From contig NW_003150540.1 in the NCBI RefSeq assembly GCF_000003605.2, forward strand, positions 1 through 20,779: 20,779 nucleotides of DNA, written 5' to 3'. Both the position numbers and the translations under genes were made by a program. This DNA comes from Saccoglossus kowalevskii (Eukaryota; Hemichordata; Enteropneusta; Harrimaniidae). A model generated the notes under the pieces. The model did not search any database, was not told the origin of the DNA, and was given only the letters and a program-made list of their open reading frames with translations. Positions 1 to 9,370 of the stretch are shown piece by piece. Within the stretch, counting starts at the first letter, position 1. Every line of letters begins with the position of its first letter.

Positions 1-362
1 CAACAAACTGCGTACAAAGTTGTGAAAAGCGATTGCAAAGTTGTTTTTTTCATTCAGGATTGCTACCTGCGATATCATTTTAACAAGTCCCACAGTTAAC
101 AGTTTGAAAAAGTGAATAAATATTTCGTGAATTGATGTTAAATAATCGAAGTGTTACTCCAAGTATGTAGAGGTCATAGGTCAATTCTAGAAGATACTTG
201 TGTAAGCGATATCGATTTTAAAACATCCCAAAACCTGAAATAGCCGCGACTTCGGTTTAAATTCAAATGATCTATGCAGTTGTGTGGTTAGGTGACCGAT
301 AAATGTTTAAAGTGAATTTCTCATATATAAGCAGATTATCACAACAGTCACCGAAAAGTCGA
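1..362 (+). repeat. Unit 0: short (362 bp) type-A unit with internal deletion
   Basis: This unit matches the first ~316 bp and the last ~46 bp of a full type-A unit, with about 580 bp of the middle missing. The join lies at GAA 314-316, just before TTTCTCATATATAAG. It differs from the other short unit (1306-1668) at only a few places, for example GACTTCGG where the other has GAATTCGG, which removes the EcoRI-type word. Its start coincides with the window edge, so it may be cut by the window. Confidence 0.9.
314..316. other. Deletion junction in short unit 0
   Basis: GAA here joins AAATGTTTAAAGT to TTTCTCATATATAAG. In full unit 1 the two partner sites are GAA at 677-679 (in sub-repeat D) and GAA at 1257-1259 (in sub-repeat B), 580 bp apart, which equals the missing length. 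The shared three bases prevent placing the break more exactly. Confidence 0.85.
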
Positions 363-1305
363 CAACAAACTGCGTACAAAGTTGTGAAAAGCGATTGCGA
401 AGTTGTTTTTTTTCATTCAGGATTGCTACCTGCGATATCATTTTAACAAGTCCCACAGTTAACAGTTTGAAAAAGTGAATAAATATTTCGTGAATTGATG
501 TTAAATAATCGTAGTGTTACTCCAAGTATGTAGAGGTCATAGGTCAATTCTAGAAGATACTTGTGTAAGCGATATCGATTTTAAAACATCCCAAAACCTG
601 AAATAGCCGCGAATTCGGTTTAAATTCAAATGATCTATGCAGTTGTGTGGTTAGGTGACCGATAAATGTTTAAAGTGAAGCACAATCGGTCGTGGATAGT
701 ACATGCATGGGAGATTCCCCGAGTAAACGAGCTGTTGAATGTATTTTTTTGGTTTCATCACAAACCTGGAAAAGATAAACGGCTACATTTCTGCATCTTT
801 TTTATTGTAATGTCAATCATTTGTTAGGAGAAAATTGTGGCACTTTTGTAATTTTTTTAAATAATAAAAAGTTTCGAAATCTCTTCTAATTTTCAATTAC
901 AAGTGGTTGATGCTGTCGGCACGTAGTGGGTTTTAAGTTGTTAACGCACCGTGCAAAGTTGTTCAAAGCCATAGCAAGGTTGTGCAATTATTGGAAAGTT
1001 GGTAGATATATTTGTATAAATGACCTAAGTTGTTGGCATATAGCAACGCGCACTTGTAAAGTCGACAAATTTAATGAAAGCCAGTTGAAAGCAGCGTACA
1101 GATATTCACGTGCGTTGACAGTAGAATGTTAGAAAACAGCGAGCAAAGTTGGGAAAAACGAAAGAAATGTTGGTGGAGTTGCTTGTAAATATAACCTAAG
1201 TCATTATCATGACAACCCCGCAGTTTAATGTCGAAAAAATTAAGTAAATGTTCCGAGAATGCCTCATATATAAGCAGATTATCACAACAGTCACCGAAAA
1301 GTCGA
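363..1305 (+). repeat. Unit 1: full-length type-A unit (943 bp)
   Basis: Type-A markers include a T-run of eight after AGTTG near 400, CACAGTTAACAG, CTTGTGTAAGCG, GGTTTAAATTC and a strongly diverged segment at ~680-880 (ATAAACGGCTACATTTC; TAAATAATAAAAAG). In contrast, ~885-1200 is almost the same as the corresponding part of type-B units, so the unit is a mosaic. The tail is type A (CAGTTTAATGTCG, AGTCGACAAC). Confidence 0.93.
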
Positions 1306-1668
1306 CAACAAACTGCTTACAAAGTTGTGAAAAGCGACTGCAAAGTTGTTTTTTTTCATTCAGGATTGCTACCTGCGATATCATTTTAACAAGTCCCACA
1401 GTTAACAGTTTGAAAAAGTGAATAAATATTTCGTGAATTGATGTTAAATAATCGTAGTGTTACTCCAAGTATGTAGAGGTCATAGGTCAATTCTAGAAAA
1501 TACTTGTGTAAGCGATATCGATTTTAAAACATCCCAAAACCTGAAATAGCCGCGAATTCGGTTTAAATTCAAATGATCTATGCAGTTGTGTGGTTAGGTG
1601 ACCGATAAATGTTTAAAGTGAATGTCTCATATATAAGCAGATTATCACAACAGTCACCGAAAAGTCGA
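1306..1668 (+). repeat. Unit 2: short (363 bp) type-A unit with internal deletion
   Basis: This is the second copy of the shortened unit. The join is GAA at 1620-1622, followed by TGTCTCATATATAAG. It has the same structure and breakpoint as 1-362, so the two descend from one deletion event that was later duplicated with its full-length neighbour. A private variant is AGAAAATACTTG where others have AGAAGATACTTG. Confidence 0.92.
1620..1622. other. Deletion junction in short unit 2
   Basis: The same junction as at 314-316. Here the right side reads GAATGTCTCAT, closer to the GAATGCCTCAT of full units, so this copy preserves the joint better than the first. Confidence 0.85.
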
Positions 1669-2611
1669 CAACAAACTGCGTACAAAGTTGTGAAAAGCGA
1701 TTGCAAAGTTGTTTTTTTCATTCAGGATTGCTACCTGCGATATCATTTTAACAAGTCCCACAGTTAACAGTTTGAAAAAGTGAATAAATATTTCGTGAAT
1801 TGATGTTAAATAATCGTAGTGTTACTCCAAGTATGTAGAGGTCATAGGTCAATTCTAGAAGATACTTGTGTAAGCGATATCGATTTTAAAACATCCCAAA
1901 ACCTGAAATAGCCGCGAATTCGGTTTAAATTCAAATGATCTATGCAGTTGTGTGGTTAGGTGACCGATAAATGTTTAAAGTGAAGCACAATCGGTCGTGG
2001 ATAGTACATGCATGGGAGATTCCCCGAGTAAACGAGCTGTTGAATGTATTTTTTTGGTTTCATCACAAACCTGGAAAAGATAAACGGCTACATTTCTGCA
2101 TCTTTTTTATTGTAATGTCAATCATTTGTTAGGAGAAAATTGTGGCACTTTTGTAATTTTTTTAAATAATAAAAAGTTTCGAAATCTCTTCTAATTTTAA
2201 AGTACAAGTTGTTGACGCTGTCGGCACGTAGGGGGTTTTAAGTTGTTAACGCACCGTGCAAAGTTGTTCAAAGCCATTGCAAAGTTGTGCAAATTATTGC
2301 AAAGTTGGTAGATATATTTGTATAAATGACCTAAGTTGTTGGCATATAGCAACGCGCACTTGTAAAGTCGACAAATTTAATGAAAGCCAGTTGAAAGCAG
2401 CGTACAGATATTCACGTGCGTTGACAGTGGAATGTTAGAAAACAGCGAGCAAAGTTGGGAAAAACGAAAGAAATGTTGGTGGAGTTGCTTGTAAATATAA
2501 CCTAAGTCATTATCATGACAACCCCGCAGTTAAATGTCGAAAACATTAAGTAAATGTTCCGAGAATGCCTCATATATAAGTAGATTATCAAAACAGTCAC
2601 AGAAAAGTTGA
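1669..2611 (+). repeat. Unit 3: full-length unit (943 bp), type A passing into type B
   Basis: The head and middle match unit 1 (type A). The last ~90 bp carry type-B words: GCAGTTAAATGTCGAAAAC from about 2528, ATAAGTAGATTATCAAAAC and AAAAGTTGACAAC. The A-to-B border of the array therefore falls inside this unit. Around 2190-2230 it has private changes (TTTAAAGTACAAGTTG, GTTGACGC, GTAGGGGG). Confidence 0.92.
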
Positions 2612-3557
2612 CAACAAACTGCTTACAAAGTTGTTAAAAGCGATTGCAAAGTTGGTAGTTTCATTCGGGATTGTTACCTGTGATATCATATTAACAAGTC
2701 CCATAGTTAAAAGTTCGAAAATGTGAATAAATATTTCGTGAATTGATGTTAAATTACCGTAGTCTTACTCCAAGTATGTAGAGGTCATAGATCAATTCTA
2801 GAAGATACTTGTGGAAGGGATATCGATTTTAAAACATCACAAAACCTGAAATAGCCGCGAATTCGTCTTAATTTCAAATGATCTATGCAGTTGCGTGGTT
2901 AAGTGACGGATAAATGTTTAATGTAAAGCACAATCGGGCGTGGTTAGTACTTGCATGGTAGACTCCCCGAGTAAACGAGCTGTTGATTCAATTGTTTTGT
3001 TTCATGAAAAACATGGAAAAGATATAGGGCAACATTTCTGCATTTTTTCTTCCTGTAATGTCAATCATTTATAGCAGAATGTCGTGCACTGTTGTAACTT
3101 TTTTAACTAAACTAATGGACAGTTTCGAAATTCCTTCTAATTTTCAATTACAAGTGGTTGATGCTGTCGGCACGTAGTGGGTTTTAAGTTGTTAATGCAC
3201 CGTGCAAAGTTGTTCAAAGCCATTGCAAAGTTGTGCAAATTATTGCAAAGGTGGTAGATATATTTGTATAAATGACCTAAGTTGTTGGCATATAGCAACG
3301 CGCACTTGTAAAGTCAACAAATTTAATGAAAGCCAGTTGAAAGCAGCGTACAGATATTCACGTGCGTTGACAGTGGAATGTTAGAAAACAGCGAGCAAAG
3401 TTGGGAAAAACGAAAGAAATGTTGGTGGAGTTGCTTGTAAATATAACCTAAGTCATTATCATGACAACCCCGCAGTTAAATGTCGAAAACATTAAGTAAA
3501 TGTTCCAAGAATGCCTCATATATAAGTAGATTATCAAAACAGTCACCGAAAAGTTGA
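2612..3557 (+). repeat. Unit 4: type-B unit (946 bp)
   Basis: This is the first complete type-B unit. Type-B markers are TTTAATGTAAAGCAC, ATATAGGGCAAC, CATTTATAGCAGAATGTCG, the doubled AACTA in TTAACTAAACTAATGG, and TAGCAACGCGCAC. Private variants include GGAAGGGATATCG, GTTAAGTGACGG and ATGGTAGACTCC. Confidence 0.95.
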
Positions 3558-4503
3558 CAACAAACTGCTTACAAAGTTGTTAAAAGCGATTGCAAAGTTG
3601 GTAGTTTCATTCGGGATTGTTACCTGTGATATCATATTAACAAGTCCCATAGTTAAAAGTTCGAAAATGTGAATAAATATTTCGTGAATTGATGTTAAAT
3701 TACCGAAGTCTTACTCCAAGTATGTAGAGGTCATAGGTCAATTCTAGAAGATACTTGTGGAAGCGATATCGATTTTAAAACATCACAAAACCTGAAATAG
3801 CCGCGAATTCGTCCTAATTTCTAATGATCTATGCTGTTGCATGGTTAGGTGACCGATAAATGTTTAATGTAAAGCACAATCGGGCGTGGTTAGTACTTGC
3901 ATGGGTGACTCCCCGAGTAAACGAGCTGTTGATTCAATTGTTTTGTTTCATGAAAAACATGGAAAAGATATAGGGCAACATTTTTGCATTTTTTCTTCCT
4001 GTAATGTCAATCATTTATAGCAGAATGTCGTGCACTGTTGTAACTTTTTTAACTAAACTAATGGACAGTTTCGAAATTCCTTCTAATTTTCAATTACAAG
4101 TGGTTGATGCTGTCGGCACGTAGTGGGTTTTAAGTTGTTAATGCACCGTGCAAAGTTGTTCAAAGCCATTGCAAAGTTGTGCAAATTATTGCAAATGTGG
4201 TAGATATATTTGTATAAATGACCTAAGTTGTTGGCATATAGCAACGCGCACTTGTAAAGTCGACAAATTTAATGAAAGCCAGTTGAAAGCAGCGTACAGA
4301 TATTCACGTGCGTTGACAGTGGAATGTTAGAAAACAGCGAGCAAAGTTGGGAAAAACGAAAGAAATGTTGGTGGAGTTGCTTGTAAATATAACCTAAGTC
4401 ATTATCATGACAACCCCGCAGTTAAATGTCGAAAACATTAAGTAAATGTTCCAAGAATGCCTCATATATAAGTAGATTATCAAAACAGTCACCGAAAAGT
4501 TGA
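3558..4503 (+). repeat. Unit 5: type-B unit (946 bp), first of an amplified trio
   Basis: It shares with the next two units CGTCCTAATTTCTAATG, ATGCTGTTGCATGG, ATTACCGAAGTC and AACATTTTTGC, which are absent from units 4 and 8. Its tail TGTTCCAAGAATGCC is shared with the tails of units 4 and 6. Confidence 0.95.
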
Positions 4504-5447
4504 CAACAAACTGCTTACAAAGTTGTTAAAAGCGATTGCAAAGTTGGTAGTTTCATTCGGGATTGTTACCTGTGATATCATATTAACAAGTCCCATAGTT
4601 AAAAGTTCGAAAATGTGAATAAATATTTCGTGAATTGATGTTAAATTACCGAAGTCTTACTCCAAGTATGTAGAGGTCATAGGTCAATTCTAGAAGATAC
4701 TTGTGGAAGCGATATCGATTTTAAAACATCACAAAACCTGAAATAGCCGCGAATTCGTCCTAATTTCTAATGATCTATGCTGTTGCATGGTTAGGTGACC
4801 GATAAATGTTTAATGTAAAGCACAATCGGGCGTGGTTAGTACTTGCATGGGTGACTCCCCGAGTAAACGAGCTGTTGATTCAATTGTTTTGTTTCATGAA
4901 AAACATGGAAAAGATATAGGGCAACATTTTTGCATTTTTTCTTCCTTAATGTCAATCATTTATAGCAGAATGTCGTGCACTGTTGTAACTTTTTTAACTA
5001 AACTAATGGACAGTTTCGAAATTCCTTCTAATTTTCAATTACAAGTGGTTGATGCTGTCGGCACGTAGTGGGTTTTAAGTTGTTAACGCACCGTGCAAAG
5101 TTGTTCAAAGCCATTGCAAAGTTGTGCAAATTATTGCAAAGTTGGTAGATATATTTGTATAAATGACCTAAGTTGTTGGCATATAGCAACGCGCACTTGT
5201 AATGTCGACAAATTTAATGAAAGCCAGTTGAAAGCAGCGTACAGATATTCACGTGCGTTGACAGTGGAATGTTAGAAAACAGCGAGCAAATTGGGAAAAA
5301 CGAAAGAAATGTTGGTGGAGTTGCTTGTAAATATAACCTAAGTCATTATCATGACAACCCCGCAGTTAAATGTCGAAAACATTAAGTAAATGTTCCAAGA
5401 ATGCCTCATATATAAGTAGATTATCAAAACAGTCACCGAAAAGTTGA
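4504..5447 (+). repeat. Unit 6: type-B unit (944 bp), second of the trio
   Basis: Near-identical to units 5 and 7, with two 1-bp deletions that explain its length: CTTCCTTAATG for CTTCCTGTAATG near 4945, and GCAAATTGGG for GCAAAGTTGGG near 5288. The first deletion happens to fuse frames and opens a chance 78-codon reading frame at 4832-5068 that sister units lack. Confidence 0.95.
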
Positions 5448-6392
5448 CAACAAACTGCTTACAAAGTTGTTAAAAGCGATTGCAAAGTTGGTAGTTTCAT
5501 TCGGGATTGTTACCTGTGATATCATATTAACAAGTCCCATAGTTAAAAGTTCGAAAATGTGAATAAATATTTCGTGAATTGATGTTAAATTACCGAAGTC
5601 TTACTCCAAGTATGTAGAGGTCATAGGTCAATTCTAGAAGATACTTGTGGAAGCGATATCGATTTTAAAACATCACAAACCTGAAATAGCCGCGAATTCG
5701 TCCTAATTTCTAATGATCTATGCTGTTGCATGGTTAGGTGACCGATAAATGTTTAATGTAAAGCACAATCGGGCGTGGTTAGTACTTGCATGGGTGACTC
5801 CCCGAGTAAACGAGCTGTTGATTCAATTGTTTTGTTTCATGAAAAACATGGAAAAGATATAGGGCAACATTTTTGCATTTTTTCTTCCTGTAATGTCAAT
5901 CATTTATAGCAGAATGTCGTGCACTGTTGTAACTTTTTTAACTAAACTAATGGACAGTTTCGAAATTCCTTCTAATTTTCAATTACAAGTGGTTGATGCT
6001 GTCGGCACGTAGTGGGTTTTAAGTTGTTAACGCACCGTGCAAAGTTGTTCAAAGCCATTGCAAAGTTGTGCAAATTATTGCAAAGTTGGTAGATATATTT
6101 GTATAAATGACCTAAGTTGTTGGCATATAGCAACGCGCACTTGTAAAGTCGACAAATTTAATGAAAGCCAGTTGAAAGCAGCGTACAGATATTCACGTGC
6201 GTTGACAGTGGAATGTTAGAAAACAGCGAGCAAAGTTGGGAAAAACGAAAGAAATGTTGGTGGAGTTGCTTGTAAATATAACCTAAGTCATTATCATGAC
6301 AACCCCGCAGTTAAATGTCGAAAACATTAAGTAAATGTTCCGAGAATGCCTCATATATAAGTAGATTATCAAAACAGTCACAGAAAAGTTGA
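5448..6392 (+). repeat. Unit 7: type-B unit (945 bp), third of the trio
   Basis: Near-identical to units 5 and 6. A 1-bp deletion, CACAAACC for CACAAAACC near 5676, accounts for its length. Its tail returns to the GTTCCGAGAATGCC and GTCACAGAAAAG forms seen in unit 8, which marks the right edge of the recent amplification. Confidence 0.95.
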
Positions 6393-7336
6393 CAACAAAC
6401 TGCTTACAAAGTTGTTAAAAGCGATTGCAAAGTTGGTAGTTTCATTCGGGATTGTTACCTGTGATATCATATTAACAAGTCCCATAGTTAAAAGTTCGAA
6501 AATGTGAATAAATATTTCGTGAATTGATGTTAAATTACCGTAGTCTTACTCCAAGTATGTAGAGGTCATAGGTCAATTCTAGAAGATACTTGTGGAAGCG
6601 ATATCGATTTTAAAACATCACAAAACCTGAAATAGCCGCGAATTCGTCGTAATTTCTAATGATCTATGCAGTTGCGTGGTTAGGTGACCGATAAATGTTT
6701 AATGTAAAGCACAATCGGACGTGGTTAGTACTTTCATGGGAGACTCCCCGAGTAAACGAGCTGTTGATTCAATTGTTTTGTTTCATGAAAACATGGAAAA
6801 GATATAGGGCAACATTTCTGCATTTTTTCTTCCTGTAATGTCAATCATTTATAGCAGAATGTCGTGCACTGTTGTAACTTTTTTAACTAAACTAATGGAC
6901 AGTTTCGAAATTCCTTCTAATTTTCAATTACAAGTGGTTGATGCTGTCGGCACGTAGTGGGTTTTAAGTTGTTAATGCACCGTGCAAAGTTGTTCAAAGC
7001 CATTGCAAAGTTGTGCAAATTATTGCAAAGTTGGTAGATATATTTGTATAAATGACCTAAGTTGTTGGCATATAGCAACGCGCACTTGTAAAGTCGACAA
7101 ATTTAATGAAAGCCAGTTGAAAGCAGCGTACAGTATTCACGTGCGTTGACAGTAGAATGTTAGAAAACAGCGAGCAAAGTTGGGAAAAACGAAAGAAATG
7201 TTGGTGGAGTTGCTTGTAAATATAACCTAAGTCATTATCATGACAACCCCGCAGTTAAATGTCGAAAACATTAAGTAAATGTTCCGAGAATGCCTCATAT
7301 ATAAGTAGATTATCAAAACAGTCACAGAAAAGTTGA
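6393..7336 (+). repeat. Unit 8: type-B unit (944 bp)
   Basis: It carries the type-B markers plus private variants CGTCGTAATTTC, AATCGGACGTGG and TACTTTCATGGG. Two 1-bp deletions explain its length: CATGAAAACATGG near 6787, and ACAGTATTCAC (sisters ACAGATATTCAC) near 7132. The second breaks the reading frame present in neighbouring copies. Confidence 0.95.
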
Positions 7337-8281
7337 CAACAAACTGCTTACAAAGTTGTTAAAAGCGATTGCAAAGTTGGTAGTTTCATTCGGGATTGTT
7401 ACCTGTGATATCATATTAACAAGTCCCATAGTTAAAAGTTCGAAAATGTGAATATATATTTCGTGAATTGATGTTAAATTACCGTAGTCTTACTCCAAGT
7501 ATGTAGAGGCCATAGGTCAATTCTAGAAGATACTTGTGGAAGCGATATCGATTTTAAAACATCACAAAACCTGAAATAGCCGCGAATTCGTCTTAATTTC
7601 TAATGATCCATGCAGTTGCGTGGTTAGGTGACCGATAAATGTTTAATGTAAAGCACAATCGGGCGTAGTTAGTACTTGCATGGGAGACTCCCCGAGTAAA
7701 CGAGCTGTTGATTCAATTGTTTTGTTTCATGAAAAACATGGAAAAGATATAGGGCAACATTTCTGCATTTTTTCTTCCTGTAATGTCAATCATTTATAGC
7801 AGAATGTCGTGCACTGTTGTAACTTTTTTAACTAAACTAATGGACAGTTTCGAAATTCCTTCTAATTTTCAATTACAAGTGGTTGATGCTGTCGGCACGT
7901 AGTGGGTTTCAAGTTGTTAACGCACCGTGCAAAGTTGTTCAAAGCCATTGCAAAGTTGTGCAAATTATTGGAAAGTTGGTAGATATATTTGTATAAAGGA
8001 CCTAAGTTGTTGGCATATAGCAACGCGCACTTGTAAAGTCGACAAATTTAATGAAAGCCAGTTGAAAGCAGAGTATAGATATTCATGTGAGATCACTGTA
8101 GAATGTTAGAAAACAGCGAGCAAAGTTGGGAAAAACGAAAATATGTTGGCGGAGTTGCTTGTAAATATAACCTAAATCATTATCGTGACAACCCCGCAGT
8201 TACATGTCAAAAACAATAAGTAAATGTTCCGAGAATGCCTCATATATAAGTAGATTATCAAAACAGTCACCGAAAAGTTGA
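7337..8281 (+). repeat. Unit 9: hybrid unit (945 bp), type B joined to type C
   Basis: Up to 8030 the unit is type B, including TAGCAACGCGCAC and the doubled AACTA. From 8072 it is type C (GAGTATAGATATTCATGTGAG, GAAAATATGTTGGCGG, CAAAAACAATAAG). Its right end continues identically into the next unit's pattern. Confidence 0.95.
8031..8071. other. Type B to type C switch interval
   Basis: The last type-B diagnostic bases are C8021 and C8030 (CAACGCGCAC; type C has AAACGCGCAG). The first type-C diagnostic base is at 8072 (GAGTATAG; type B has GCGTACAG). The bases between do not discriminate, so the exchange is confined to about 41 bp. Confidence 0.85.
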
Positions 8282-8379
8282 CAACAAACTGCATACAAAG
8301 TTGTTAAAGTCGATTGCAAAGTTGGTAGTTTCATTCGGGATTGTTACCTGTGATATCATATTAACAAGTCCCATAGTTA
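8041..8379 (+). repeat. 339-bp stretch repeated without change one unit later
   Basis: 8041-8379 and 8981-9319 read the same by eye, including rare variants such as GATCACTGTAG, GAAAATATGTTGG, ATTATCGTGACAACC and GTTAAAGTCG. The flanks differ at C8040/T8980 and C8380/A9320. This is an unusually clean adjacent-unit identity. Confidence 0.85.
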
Positions 8380-9221
8380 CAAGTTCGAAAATGTGAATAC
8401 ATATTTCATGAATTGATGTTAAATTACCGTAGTCTTACTCCAAGTATGTAGAGGTCATAGGTCAATTCTAGAAGATACTTGTGGAAGCGATATCGATTTT
8501 AAAACATTACAAAATCTGAAATAGCCAAGAATTCGTCTTAATTTCTAATGATCTATGCAGTTGTGTGGTTAGGTGACTGAAAAATGTTTAAAGTAAAGCA
8601 CAATCGGGCGTGGTTAGTACTTACATGGGAGACTCCCCGAGTAAACGAGCTGTTGATTCAATTGTTTTGTTTCATGACAAACATGGAAAAGATATACGGC
8701 AACATTTCTGCATTTTTTCTTCCTGTGATGTCAATCCTATATAGAAGAAAATCGTGCATTTTTATCACTTTTTTAACTAATGAACAGTTTCGAAATTCCT
8801 TCTAATTTTCAATTATAAGTGGTTGATGCTGTCGGCACGTAGTGGGTTTTAAGTTGTTAACGCCCCGTGCAAAGTTGTTCAAAGTCATTGTAAAGTTGTG
8901 CAAATTATTGCAAAGTTGGTAGATGTATTTGTATAAATGACCTAAGTTGTTGGCATATAGAAACGCGCAGTTGTAAAGTTGACAAATTTAATGAAAGCCA
9001 GTTGAAAGCAGAGTATAGATATTCATGTGAGATCACTGTAGAATGTTAGAAAACAGCGAGCAAAGTTGGGAAAAACGAAAATATGTTGGCGGAGTTGCTT
9101 GTAAATATAACCTAAATCATTATCGTGACAACCCCGCAGTTACATGTCAAAAACAATAAGTAAATGTTCCGAGAATGCCTCATATATAAGTAGATTATCA
9201 AAACAGTCACCGAAAAGTTGA
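8282..9221 (+). repeat. Unit 10: type-C unit (940 bp), near-twin of unit 21
   Basis: Type-C markers are a single AACTA (TTAACTAATG), CCTATATAGAAGAAAATCG and TAGAAACGCGCAG. It has a rare set of variants (AAAACATTACAAAATC, AGCCAAGAATTC, ACTGAAAAATG, TTTTTATCAC, CAATTATAAGTGG) otherwise found together only at 18634-19573. Confidence 0.96.
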
Positions 9222-9370
9222 CAACAAACTGCATACAAAGTTGTTAAAGTCGATTGCAAAGTTGGTAGTTTCATTCGGGATTGTTACCTGTGATATCATA
9301 TTAACAAGTCCCATAGTTAAAAGTTCGAAAATGTGAATAAATATTTCGTGAATTGATGCTAAATTACCGT
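8353..9370 (+). repeat. Long-range duplicated block, copy 1 (~1018 bp)
   Basis: It matches 18705-19722 at a constant offset of 10,352 bp, with only two mismatches found by eye (9012 against 19364, and an A-to-T near 9071/19423). Both copies carry the same rare variants. The block covers most of unit 10 and the head of unit 11. Confidence 0.88.

Larger units (their letters stand above)
1..1305 (+). repeat. Higher-order repeat, copy 1 (short + full unit, 1305 bp)
   Basis: A short unit followed by a full type-A unit forms a composite that is repeated immediately downstream. The two copies are much closer to each other than short and full units are to types B or C. In sub-repeat terms the composite is 2+5. 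Confidence 0.9.
1306..2611 (+). repeat. Higher-order repeat, copy 2 (short + full unit, 1306 bp)
   Basis: Second copy of the short-plus-full composite. It diverges from copy 1 mainly around 2190-2290 and in its last ~90 bp, where it turns into type-B sequence. That divergence suggests it borders the exchange point with the type-B domain. Confidence 0.9.

Noticed and set aside
1-362. Resemblance in length of the short unit to the 359-bp 1.688 satellite of Drosophila melanogaster
   Set aside because: The length match is a coincidence. The short unit is plainly a deletion product of the local 943-bp unit, and I see no shared sequence words that would support relatedness.
926-1132. 68-codon frame in unit 1, and the 60-codon MQSCSK frame in other units
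   Set aside because: The frame is carried along by the repeat, starts differ between copies, unit 8 has a frameshift near 7132, and no known family is recognisable. It falls within the diverged sub-repeats C and B, which are non-coding in structure.
4832-5068. 78-codon reading frame in unit 6
   Set aside because: It exists only because a 1-bp deletion near 4945 joins two frames. The near-identical units 5 and 7 lack it. There is no recognisable domain.
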